From assembly GCA_002803225.1 (NCBI GenBank), contig NXFV01001682.1, positions 1 through 62,649 of the forward strand: a DNA stretch of 62,649 nucleotides, in the 5' to 3' direction. This DNA comes from Gamarada debralockiae (Eukaryota; Ascomycota; Leotiomycetes; Helotiales; Hyphodiscaceae). Below, in pieces: positions 34,750-46,700 of this stretch. A program made the translations under genes and the position numbers. How positions within the stretch are numbered: the stretch's first letter is position 1; every line of letters begins with the position of its first letter. Below the pieces are notes generated by a model, which saw nothing but the letters and a program-made list of their open reading frames with translations, was not told the origin of the DNA and searched no databases.

Positions 34750-37481
34750 TTATGCCAAGTACACATAAGAGCTGCCTTCTCGTTCGATGTATTCCTTCTC
34801 GATCAATTCTGTATCACATCAGCACATATCCGCAGATCCAAACCCAAAACTCCCCTCCAAGCCAAGGGGAAATGGGAGAAACTCACTCTCGATATTCGCC
34901 TTAATCTCACTCAACTCCACCATGCCCCTCTTCCTAGTCTGCTCAATAACCTCCGCTACAAGACTCGGATGCGTCATTGTCTTCCTCGACTTCATGATCC
35001 GCACAATAGCGGCTTGAGTCTCATACTGCCGATCCTGCAAAACCCTCTCATGTGTCTCTTTATTTTCCTCTTTCGTCTCCTTCAGCTGGATCTGGTTGAT
35101 CTTGATCCTGTATTTTGGATCCGTAAAGCCCAAATTGACTGTAAAAGTGTCTGTCGGGTTTACCTCACGACCTTTGGGGTGCTTGATCAGGATGCGGAAT
35201 TTGGCACAGGCTAAAGATTGAAGTGTACGTTGTAGCTCGGCGTCGACCAGGCCAGTGGCGTTAGCGATGTCGGTGTAGGAGAGGTTTCCGTCGGATTCGA
35301 TGTCGTTGAAGAGAACGAGGACGATGGCTTGGAAGGCCGAGACGAGGAGTTCTTTTGTGCCTTTATTAAAAGTGGCTCGCACCACACTGTGGGCAAGAGC
35401 ATGTTTCCACGATAGTCTTCGTCCCGAATGCTTCTGCTTGTAATGACGATCATACTTCTCGATATGCTTGGCCACTTCTTCGGGGAGCTTGACCGTCACA
35501 TCCGGATACGTTGGCCATGCGGCGGAGGATAAGACGCTAACTTGAAGATCCATGGTCGTTTTGCTGGTGTTACTGAGTGATTGCTTGTATGCTATCATCT
35601 CGTCGCGAGCGAGTTCTTGGTCTTTGAACATTTGTTCCAGGTTGTGGGTGAAGCTGAAACCGCATTCGGCTTTTAATTTAGCAAGCATGTTCCGTTCGGC
35701 ATCTTGACTTGCGCTGCGAGCCATGAGAAGTCGTCGTGCGAGATCCTTTTTATAGAAGGCTTCGAAGACGTCCTTTCCTTCGATGAAACGGAAGAGCTCG
35801 AGACCTTGTTCTAACTGGCGATCGAGTTCGGCATCTTCATCACCTGTGCTTGCTTGGCCTTGCTTCTCAGCTGCATCGCGATCTTTTGCATCGAATGCCA
35901 GGGAGCGAGGAACGGCCTTCAAGCCACCACGGAGCAGCGTATCTATGTACTTGGCAATCATCTCTCCGACTTTCGAGTTGCCGTTACCCCATGCTTGCGT
36001 ATTCTTGCGATCGTTGATGAAGTTACTGAATGCTTCCCGAAGAGTATAACTGAATGCCTCGTCTTTGTCGAATGCATCCCTGATAATCACGTCTAATGAT
36101 CTCTTCAATTCCAGAAGTCGGACCACCATTTCGTCGCCCTTCTCCTTATCTCCAACAATCGATGCTCCTACAGTTTTGATATGTGTTTCCCAGGGTGTCT
36201 TCAGTTGCTCCTGGATTTTGGAGAGCGTAAGCAGACTGTAGAGAGCTTTCAACGAGCCAATCGCATTCGTATCGATCAGTTTTGAAATTCCACTCGTGTT
36301 GAGAAGAATTCCAGTACATTTCTTGATCAACGTATCGTGCGCCTTATCCAACAGCAATCGTTTCGTAGTGCTGTCGAAATTATACGTATCGCAGCGCAAA
36401 GCCTCCCTAGCCAGAAGCTTGTCACAAGCAGAAATGAAATCCTTTATCCCATAATTACTTCGGTCATGTACGAATTTCTCGAAATATTCCCCGGAGAGAT
36501 TCAGGAATTGCGGCTCAAAGGATTTCCCATAAATGCCGAAGATGTGCATCATTGCGATCGAATCCCTTAATAGCGTCGCATCGAAAAGGTCATCTTGGTT
36601 TGTCCGATCATATTCCACGAGGTCGCACATGCCTGCCACCACCCGACCCCCTAAAGATCGACCATCTGCTCCTTTCCCTTTGCTGAAGATCGCGTGGCGG
36701 AATTGGCTGATACCCAGATCTTCTAGTTGTATGGCATCTTTCGTGACTAGGAGGTATGATCGATCGAGATAACTAAATATCGACCGCAACAGCGTCTGCA
36801 TAACAATCAGCCATCTTCTCTCCCAAACCCACACCGAGCAGCACTCACCGATTGCTCGTTCCAAACACTCCAAAACCTCCACACAGCCCTCAAAGCATCC
36901 ACATTCGTCCCCGACCCCTCTCTCTCCACAACCGGTAAAAGCTGTTTCTCCAAATAAGTCTTGCACCTCTCCTTCAAATGCGCAAACAACTTCTCCGCTC
37001 TCCCATGCCGACAAGTAGCCTCCACTCCCCTACACAGCACTTCTAGCGGCACACTTGGCTCTTCCCTCTTAAACACTGCACTTAACGCATCGTCTAATTC
37101 TCTCCAAGTCTTCTCATAATACTCCTCTAAATCCGCCCTTGATGTCGTCCGCAGATTCTTAATCACCAGCTTTTTTGCCCCCGCATGTGGCTGGAAATTC
37201 GAGGGCCCGCGTGTGAGGTCCACGAACCCTGGGCGAGTTACAATGCCTATACTTCTGCTCATATTCGCAGATCTTCCAATATTCGCAGAGGAGTGGGAGG
37301 TCTTTAATCGTTTGGAAGCAGGTGCGGCTGCTTGTGTATCTTTGGTCAGGGAAGAGGAGTGGGGTTGGCGAGATATTTTCGAAGCAAAAGATATCTGCTG
37401 CTGGGAAGGGAGCTTTCGTTTCGAAGGATTCTTGGACGAGCTAGATATATTATCAACAGACGAGTCCTGGGAAGGCTTCAT
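34750..37481 (-). CDS. cul4: Cullin-4, scaffold of CRL4 ubiquitin ligases
   Basis: Three exons on the minus strand: 37481-36849, 36795-34887 and 34808-34750, giving 866 aa. The N-terminal 110 residues are Ser-rich and basic, then AKKLVIKNLR opens the cullin repeats, typical of Cul4 rather than Cul1/3. SIFSYLDRSYLL follows right after intron 1. The cullin-homology region is complete, with a C-terminal winged helix carrying the neddylation motif IVRIMKSRKTM (Lys about 813). The last exon is short and supplies the conserved end LIEKEYIEREGSSYVYLA; without splicing the frame would end in an unrelated tail. Its family role is to bind Ddb1 and the Rbx1 RING protein. The receptor gene DTL/Cdt2 lies about 25 kb to the left. 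Confidence 0.95.
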
Positions 37482-37746
37482 CGACCTGGATGAGTCCTTG
37501 ACCGGACATGAATGAGTTTGATGGTCTTTGTGGTGTAGTCGATAAGGTTCGAGGGACCAGGAAGGTCTTGGGAAGCTTCAACTGCCGCAAAGGAGTGAAG
37601 GTCGAGTTCTAACACACGTCAATCTCGATCAATTGAGGTAGAAATTCCAGGCGTGGGTGAGTTCGTAAGGTCGTTGACTCTAAATGACGCGAACTCAACG
37701 CCACTGAGGGCATCGAAACGGCGATTACTGATAAGTCCGAAATATT

Positions 37747-37756
37747 GTCACGTGAC
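37747..37756. promoter_or_regulatory. Palindromic GTCACGTGAC site upstream of cul4
   Basis: A perfect 10-bp palindrome with a CACGTG E-box core, 266 bp upstream of the cul4 ATG. It matches the type of site bound by fungal bHLH factors such as Cbf1; binding is inferred only. Confidence 0.4.
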
Positions 37757-38099
37757 ATTTGATTCTACAATTTCCTTGGATGTCTCCTTTAGTTCCAGTT
37801 TAACTAATTACGGTCATATTCTATCTTTTCTAGGCACTTTTTGCGATGTACAGCTGGAATAGAGCTGTCATCCCTCCTTTGGAGCCTGCTTTTGGGCGTT
37901 ACCACAATGCCATTCCCAATTTGCCATACTGTGCGGAGTACGATCACATCAACAAAATAACTAGGTCTCTGAAATCTAAGTGAAATTCACACAGTATTTC
38001 TTCCTTGATGCTGTATTTCTTCTCAAGCTTCCTCGACTTTAATATGTGAAAGTAGTCGGGACGGAAGCACGACTACCACGTCCATCAATGAGACCCTAC

Positions 38100-40102
38100 C
38101 CAATTCGGCCTCGTCACAATCCACCCAGGTGTGGGCGCCGATGGAATCAAAGTGTCGACTGTAACACACTTCTCGGGTAATCGCCCTCCATACGAAGCCC
38201 TCTCCTACGTTGGGGCGCCTTCGACGAGGACCCTGGCTCATCAATCTAACGGCTATGGATTCGAACTGACAACCAACCTCTTCTTCGCTCTCTATTTCCT
38301 CCGTCTAGAACATGAGCCTCGTACCATGTGGACCATAATGCATCGACTAAGATGATCTTGATGAGAGATCATCTCAAGTCCAGCTCATGCGAGAAATCTA
38401 TAAAGAGTGTCAGAGAGCTGTAGTTTGGCTTGCTGAGGAGACCTACTGGACTGCCCGGATTTTCGAGTTTCTGAAAGCTATGGACAAGGCGAGGGGTGGG
38501 AGATGGGGAATGAAGACAACGAAAGAGCCTTTAGAAAATCGAGGGCTGAGCTTCAGAAGACTTTGTCGACGGATAAAACTGTGCAGCGGATGGCTCTATG
38601 GTGATATCGCCCAGCGGCCTTTTTGGTCACGGATATGGATAGTGCAAGAGATAGCTGTTGCACTTGATGATTTGGTACAGTCTAGTATAGACGCAATGGG
38701 TTAGGAGGACTTCTCATACTATTTCACTCGAACAGATGATCCACGCAGCTTACTTTCCGCACAAGGACACTCAACAACGTCTCATTAACAGCCATGGCAA
38801 TCAGCGACTCAGAGTTAGGAGGATTGCCAACCTCGAGTCCATCTCAATTATCAGAGAGCTCTTAAACGCCCAATCGACATTATCACCGTGCGACGTACTA
38901 GCTTGTCTCCGCCGGTCCAGATCGGCGAGATATGTTGTACCGTCTTTGAGGCCTAATACCAAACCCCGCCATGCACTGCAGATTACTCAAAAGCAAGCGT
39001 TCGCGATGTTTACATCGCCCTAGTGAAGCAATGCATAGACGCAGAAAAGTCACTCGACATCATCACGCAATGTTGGCGGTCCTGCTCATCATCTACGGAA
39101 AATCTTCCAACCTGAGTCCCTGACTGGACAGAATCCTACGAGCAAGTCACCTTGCTGGAGAAGCATTTGATGAGCAAAGACTTCCCGACATATCCATTGG
39201 TTCTGAAGTACGGTAGCGGAGAACTCCTGCGAATCTTTGCTTCACTTGATGGCCTGGACCTCGCAGCAGCCCTTGAAGGAAATTCTATAAAACTCACTCC
39301 ATGGTCAGCGGATGCCCGGAAGGCGCCCGTTGTAACACTCAAAGAATCTCGTCCGACCTGGCCTTGTTAACAGCGCGAGGCATTGCAATGGGAATGATCA
39401 CCGATCTTGGAACATTCACGACTCTGACGAGGATGTTGACGGCAAATTATTTATCTTCGACATTCTTTCTGAATAGAAGAAAGTTATGCTTCGAAAGTTT
39501 GGTTTGTGCAAGATGTTATGAAGGGAAAGATAATTATCGATATCTGTGACCGATGTCTTGAAATTCTCGACCATTCGACCATTATCTCACCTGCCATAGT
39601 ATTGAGTTTACCGAAGAGAGGTGCGAGAAACTTCAAAGAGGGAGCAAGTCCAGCGACAATATTTATGCATCATATACCGGGAAAAGCTGCGGCATTGTGG
39701 AAGCCTTTGTCCGAACAATCTTAGTAGATTTAGACGAGTCCTTCCAGCGCATCTCTATCATACTATGACAAGTTTTGGGATGCCGTTATTAGTGTAAGTT
39801 CAGCATGGGGCTTAAAAATATATGCATTGTCATATGCGACCAATCGCCGGCTTTTCATTACCGATAATGGCTACATCGGACTCGCACCGATCAAAACCCA
39901 AGTAGGAGATCATGTTTGCATTCTTTACGGATGTCCTATACCTGTTGTGCTTCGACATGGGAAGGAAGTGGATGGTGAGAATGGGGAGTTCAGGTTTGTG
40001 AGTCAGCCATACGCTCATGACCTGATGGATGGTGAGGCTGTTATTAAGGTACAAGAAGGTGTATGGAGTAAGAGGGAGTTGAATTTTTTTTGGGAGTTGT
40101 GA
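38100..40102 (+). pseudogene. HET-domain (heterokaryon incompatibility) pseudogene
   Basis: Pieces of a HET protein are recognisable in order but in different frames. PPYEALSYV (normally followed by WG; the Trp is lost) is near 38190. A stop-containing CID-stop-DDLDERSSQVQL is near 38350, then LMREIYKECQRAVVWLAEE and RPFWSRIWIVQEIA (38390-38660). DVYIALVKQCIDAEKSLDI is near 39010 and T-stop-VPDWT near 39110. The family C-terminal motif RRLFITDNGYIGLAP is at 39845-39890, with DLMDGEAVIK after it. At least two stops (one TAA at a likely Gln, one TGA at a likely Trp) and several frameshifts break it. In intact form such proteins trigger death after fusion of unlike hyphae; this copy cannot make one. 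Confidence 0.85.
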
Positions 40103-40435
40103 GTGTAATGATTTGCCGTTGTATCAATGGTTTATATCCCCACTACCAGAAGACAAAGTCCTGTTCCAGCACTGAAAGCAACAATGTAAGCACGGTGGAA
40201 TTGATACTTTGCTGAGGAGCGAGTTGCAAGCAGTGGCGTCAAATTGAGAATTCAAGTGTGTTTATGACATTTGATTTCATCTCATTACAAATTATTATTC
40301 ACCGAAACTCTAATCCGCCGCTGATTCGTATGCATATGCAACCATCCTCTCAATACACATATTAGAAAGCAAATCTCCTGTCCATGCCCATTACTCCATA
40401 TTCTCATGTGATGATCGACATTGACATTGACACAC

Positions 40436-41462
40436 TTATGTGACGGTCAAGTCGAAGGTTGGGGAGTCTGGGGTGGACTCAATGATGGCCGGTCTGCGTT
40501 CTGTCAGCAATGCACTTGTGCAGTGAAAGGGGAACAACGAGCTTACCCAGCAAGTATAGAAGAATCAGTGAGGTTTCCAGAGTTGTCAGAAGTCAAGAAG
40601 ACGTAAGACTGACCAGAGATGCCGACTGGGACCACAGCGCTGACCAAACCGTTGGAGATAGTTACGCTGACGGGTATGATCTCGAGACCACTGACGAAGG
40701 TGGCGTAAAAGGTGCCCGATGGCATGGTCTTGGGCGTAAGGTTGATTGTAGCATTAGGAGCAGTTGGCTTACCGCTGGCGAGAGTGAGAGATGGGTAGGC
40801 CTTGACTGGGAGAGCAATGTTGGTGCTTGGGCAGGAAACGATGAAGGCAGATGCGATGGTGTAGACGGCATTCAAGCCCATTGGGGTGCCAAAGACGTTG
40901 GCCGTTGGGATCTCACCAACAGCGCCACGAGTGGCAGATTGATGGAGAGCTTCGGTGACGAGGATAGAGCCAGCGGCAGTGAGATAGGCCTTGCTGATAA
41001 TGTCCGCTGCGGCACCAAGGTAGGCACTGACTCCAACACCCTCGATGACAGAAGCCAAAGAGACAAACTCCATGGGGGTGGTCATTGGGAAGCTATAGGT
41101 GCATGCTTCGACGGGCTTGGCTCCAGCAGCAGTCAGGCCAGCCTCAAGGTAGAGAACGTGTCCCTCCTCGTCGTGCGCGATGTACTTGAGCTCATCATAG
41201 AGCATGGCGGGAAATCCGGCGGCAGTGAACTCCTCTTGGCTCCACATGGACAAGGCCTTCTTGTAGAAAGCATTCTCGAGGTGCTCAAGCTGTGATAAGG
41301 TCAGCAGGGGAAAAGTGGAGATGGGTGAACTTCACTCACAGTCAAGGCGAATTGGAGAATGGCTGGGTCAATGTACGTTGCCTGTCTCTTGGTCATGGCT
41401 GGCAAGGCAGAGGCGCCGATGATGCTGGTAAAAGCCAGGGCGGCGGTGGTAGAGAAACGCAT
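40436..41462 (-). CDS. Secreted ferritin-like protein, Rds1 family
   Basis: Three exons on the minus strand: 41462-41340, 41289-40547 and 40493-40436, giving 307 aa. A signal peptide (MRFSTTAALAFTSIIGASA) is followed by a probable KR processing site. The ferritin-like four-helix domain has LEHLENAFYKKAL, the metal-type motif HDEEGH (E-x2-H pattern), MEFVSLASVIEGVGVSAYL and TEALHQSATRG. The C-terminal part is strand-rich. The second intron is inferred; it adds the short tail GPAIIESTPDS, whereas unspliced the frame stops after ILAG. Proteins of this type (S. pombe Rds1) are linked to stress or nutrient response, but a catalytic role is not established. Confidence 0.9.
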
Positions 41463-43786
41463 GTTGATGGTGATGGATTGCGTGTAGATTGAAGTGGAGT
41501 TAGAGTGCTGCGACTGTAGAGGATCTGGAACACTTGAGAGATTGTGTCGTGTGATTGAGGATGATTTGGCAAAGAACGGGGTAGAGGATCTTTAAGTATT
41601 GACGAACGAAATATAAGGAAGCGTTTATGATGCCGTGATACTCTGCATATGGTTAAGTCTCTTGGACAGAAAGCTGCTTCGCCTACTTCGGAATTGGGGT
41701 GGAAAACCTATAATTCGGAACTAGAAAAATCCGTGGGTACTGAATCCACTCGAGAAGAGCAACGGACATGTCTCACGGCCCGCATTGGCCAATCCGACCA
41801 GAAGAGAGTGGGATATTTGCAAAGACTGTAGGAATGATTTGGGTGTGGCTCACGATGATATTCTTCGGGTGTTGTCTGTCCCGCATCTAGTGCAAGAAAT
41901 AGAGGATGCCGTCAGAAAGGTACAAGCCAAATCAGTCAGCCAGCCGGATGCGGCAGGGTCCCAAGCCACCGTTCTTCTTTGAGCTACGACTTTGGGAACT
42001 ACTGTAAGAAGGTGTGGACCCTCCTTTACTGAATCCGGTGTTCTGAAGTTCTGCTGATGCCTGCATGATGAGTGCATGCTTATCAGGTGGAGTGACCAAG
42101 CAGGCGGAAAGAAGTCCGCGGCTGGACCCTTGGAAACATGGGAAAGGTTTCTAGTCAGCTTATCATTTGACGATTGGTTTAACCAACAAATCGGCCAAGC
42201 AGTGCGGCCCAGGGCCCATGCAGCTCTGAGGCTGTGAAGGTCGGTATTTATTGACGTGCTGCGCGCGCAGTCTTCTCGTTGAGAGAAACGAGGAGGGTCC
42301 GCTACAATACCACTCTACGTGGACGATTTGATAATCCTCTCATCCATTTTCCCGAGATATCCAAAATCTTGTCGCTCTCATCTTCGCGACAAATGAAAAT
42401 CAATTCGAAGTGGCAAACAAAGCTCTTTCCGTTGGTGATGTTCTCTTGTGGTTCTTTCATCGATTAAGCTCACGGAAGATCGACGATCCGAAGAAATAAC
42501 TCTATTTAAGCGAGCCCGTCACCGTTTCTTGTCGCACCAAATCAGACAATTCAAATTCATCAAAAAGCCATTTATTCAGCTGCCCCCTGCTTCATTATTT
42601 GACATGATCTGGAAGCCTCTGATCCGAAGCTTTGAGAAGGCAAATGCCGGGAAAATATCACCAACGATGGATTTGATATTGGCGGCTATGCTAGAGGCGG
42701 CGACAATGTCGACAGTTGCCTCAATTTGTCGTTCTCAGGAACTCGATATCCCGACATGTTTGCTGAAGACACGGCTTCGGGAGGAACGACCATTGAAGAT
42801 TAGATCCTCAATTTGTCATTTGTAGGCAAGAAGTGTCATGTGACACACCTTGAAGTTTACTGTAGAAGTCTCTGCTCTCGTTAGTGAACCCCGTTGAAGC
42901 CTTCTAATTTTATTTTCGCCTCCATGATAGATTACACGCTGGCTTTAGAATGTGCGTCAATCTTTGCTCCTCTGATTGCATCTAGCCACCTTAACCATGG
43001 TTACGTGATCAATCACAGAAGTGATTCGAGACTCTCTTCTGCATCCCGCCGGGCCAACAAAGCCCAGAATCTCGTGCGAGAAGACGTAGTCAGAATAGGG
43101 AGGCTCAATGTACTTTTAGGTGTAGGAAACAGCAGCATATGGAGGAGTTGGAGGTTGAGCTTAGGACGATGGCAAGTATGAGGGGTTGCAGGAGAAGTAC
43201 GAGAATTTGAGTAAGCTTTGTATGGATCTATTAAAGCAGAAGGGGGCGTGGGGGGATTGGGATAGAGGCTTTTCAAGGCGTTGGGATGAGGGTGCATTGA
43301 TGAGTAGTGCTCCTTGAGCAGACAGGCGTTCCTTGCAAGGCCCCCAGGTTTTGCGAGGATTTGGTTTAGATTAATATGAGATACCAATTTCTTAGCCAGT
43401 GCCTTGACGAATACTTCTGGCCTGCTGTCACTTTTGCGCTATGGAAGGAAGCAAATAATTGCGCAAGAAACAAGGATGAAAGTTTCATTCTTCATTGTCT
43501 AAGATCGGCTGGCTTTCGGTAGCTGCCAGTCGCAGTTGCAGCCGAGATCTTCCACAGTAACTTTTATGTCGTGAATTTTCATGACTCCATGACCATCCCT
43601 GCTCGATGCTACATAACCTCCCAAATGCCTCCCTATGTACTTTTATGATACAATGCAACACAACCGCTTATGTGAACGCCTTCAATGGTGACCGCTTTGG
43701 GTTGGTTTGTTCCTCAAACTATTTGAAGTTAGTGATGGAATCAGGACGTGGGTTGCTTTGGTAATTGGATATAAGATATCAATCAT
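41463..43786. other. 2.3-kb gene-free stretch upstream of the ferritin-like gene
   Basis: It holds the promoter of the ferritin-like gene on the right of its ATG and the nup192 3' end. Frames at 42448-42825 and 43013-43387 lack recognisable domains. No RNA gene was seen. Confidence 0.5.
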
Positions 43787-46700
43787 TCAGAACGTGTCAG
43801 CGATCAAATCGGATATATCCGAGATCAATTTCTCAATCAGAACGAGCGATTTATGATCTCTGTCGGCCGAGGACTTCCCTTGGAAAGAACAATCGTTGAA
43901 AGGAAATGGACGATTGATATGGTATATCCCAATTACTCCGGTAGAGAACTTACTTCGAGAAATCCAGTCACAGTCATGAGTAGCATGAATGACTCAGCTA
44001 ACTCGTCTACACTGTCCCTGGATGCATCGTTCCCTCCGCCGCCCAGGCCTGCGGATTTCTTGAGAACCGCCATGATGGATAGCCTGTTTCCCACTGTAAG
44101 AGTTAGGAGTTAGCAACTGCTCAAAAGAGGTGAACGATTAGGAATACGTACTGAGGAATTTACGGCCTTGTTCCAGAGTATACTCATTTTGCGATCCGCG
44201 GCTCAGGACTGTGGCACAGATCACTCTCATTATCGCTGCTAGTAACTCGTAGTGCTTGTTGATCGCATCCTTATCGTCGATGTCTAGAATCGCTCAGCAT
44301 AATTCAGCAATCGGAAGGAATGACTTACCAACTCCCAAGTCCGGGTCCGTCGCGAACAAGCCTGAGACTTGAATAGAATGGAACAGTCCAGCGTTGAGAA
44401 CCGCCGTCGCGCCATAGCGAGTCTGCGAGATATGGAGAAGAAGTACAAGTCTAGCATGGCAGTATGATAGCTGCATTGGCACATCTACGTAAAGTTAGCT
44501 CTAGGTCCGCTAGAAAGCTTATCAGAACACTCACCTTCCCGCGCTGTTTCGCGGAGGTCCGTCGGCATATTCTGGATAGAATCGACAAGGATGGCAATGA
44601 AGTTTAATCGCGCAAGTGAGTCGATGGCATCTGTGACATTCTCATGTTTCGCCATCTTGACCAAAGTACTTAGAAGCAGCAGCGCTGAAATCCTACACAT
44701 GGGTTCGCCAGCATACGCATCGTCACAGACCACGTCGATGAATCGATCTCCAGCTGCTCTGATGGTCTGTATACTGGGTCGTCGGTGTACTCCTATACTG
44801 GAGACATCCGACATACCTGTCAGGTAGCGATAGCTGATACTGTAGAAGTATTCCTTAAGGGCGGCGTTTGCGCCAATGGAGGTGATGGCTCGAAGCGAAA
44901 TTTGGAAGAGGTTGAAGAGTCTATCGCTGACCAAATCCCCCATATCGCCTTGCTTGAAGGACTCGGAATCGAAATCAAGGGCGAAAAGTAGACATTTTGC
45001 AAGCTTGGCAAGTTCCATCGCTTCCGCAACATTCGCCAAATTGTTCTCCAACCACGGCAGAATGGTCTGCAAGGTCCGCAGAACGAAAGAAGTCTTGGCG
45101 GGGCCATCAAATTCGCCAGCCTGAATCATCAAAAGCGTCAACTGAATCCATGATTGAAGTAAGCGCAGTCTTGAAGCCCAAATAAGCTTGACCTGGTTAT
45201 CCACAGCATGGAATTCAATCAGGTCAGCGATTTGTTGGTTGACCATAGCTTCTTCTTGGGCATTTTCGAGGCCTCTTGCTTTGACTATCTCGGCTCGTCG
45301 TAAAAGGAGGAGCTCTTTGACTTTCGTCAGGTTGTATATGGGAAGAGAGTCATCGGAAGTCTCTAGGCATATGTCGAGATCAATATCGTCAAACGCAGGG
45401 AGGACTGCTGGTACCTCTGGCCTGCTAAATTTAAGGTCCATGAAGTCAAACAAGTCAAAAATTGACGCATGCTCCACCGGCCCATCGTCTGTTGTCGTTG
45501 TTCCAAGCAAGGCAGCAAATACTCGTTGCTTTAAAGATGGCGAGTGAATACTTGAAACTTGTCGAAGTTCGGCGGAAACATACTGCAATATTATTGCACG
45601 TTGAGTAAGGAACTTGGATAGAGAAGAAGCCGCATCGGATGGGAGGAACTGGGAATCGCCGCGTTCGAGGCCATCGAAGCGTGTATCTGCCAATATTGGT
45701 TGCTGTTTTGCAAACATCATGAACAATGCGTGATTTGCTCGCATCTCGATCATGACAAGATTGGATGATAATGGTGACTGCCACAGCAGTTTGAGTATTT
45801 GTAAGCCTTTAAGCTTGAAAGAAACCAGCCATGATGATATATTGATGGCATCTTCTCCAACATTCTCCTCGAGTACCATTCCCAGGATACTGTGAAATAG
45901 AGAAATTCCGCGGTTGAAGGAGCCCACCGGATCAATGTCTATGGTGTTCTTGCCGCATTGAAACCCAAGGAGAAGGTGAGCGATATTGGGCTGGTTTGGT
46001 GAGGCTTGTAAACAGGCGATGAGGAAGTCAAGTATATGAATTTTGATGACATGTTCTGGAGAATCAGGTCCCTGATTGATGTCGATGGCAGACTCCATTA
46101 TGTGGAGGAGCGTCATGGAGACTCTCTCCGCATCATTCTGCAGGGCGGAAATAGCTTTGTTGCCAGGTGCACGTCGCCCCAGCCCCATACTAGGAGCCGA
46201 AACTAGCTTGGGAGAAGCCGAAAGTTTTTCGAGCAGGCTCAGTGATGCGACGACTAAATCCGGATGACCAGATCCACAGTAGAGACCCAGGTCAGGTATA
46301 ACGGTGAGGTGGTTGAGAATTCCATCTTCAAAACAGGCAAATGCAGCATTAGATACCGGAGGGCGGCGTTGACTTGACTGCACTTTAATGAGGGGTTGTA
46401 TGATGTCCAAATAAGTGGGTTGCAGTTCCATAATCAGCGAAACAGTCTCTATACCCTTCAAGAGGCAGAGGATGAGTGGAGAATCCGGGTTGGATCTGGC
46501 GACTTCTTCGTCGTTCTGTTGGATGGAGGCGAACAACGCGTCCATAACCTTCTCATTGTACATCCATTCCATCACCCTCGAAAAAGGATGAAGCAATACA
46601 TAGGTTTGTAGGTTGGATGCCTGAATAGCGGCATCTACCATGACGTTTGAACCATTTGCAAAGACGACCAGATCCTCGTTGAAAGTTTCTAGGCAGGTCG

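Noticed and set aside
38248..38270. tRNA B-box-like sequence GGATTCGAACTGACAACC
   Set aside because: It lies inside the HET coding remnant (NGYGFELTTN) and no A box or cloverleaf could be drawn around it.
42448..42825. 125-codon plus-strand ORF upstream of the ferritin-like gene
   Set aside because: No family features, no leader and no splice pattern; left as unassigned intergenic DNA.
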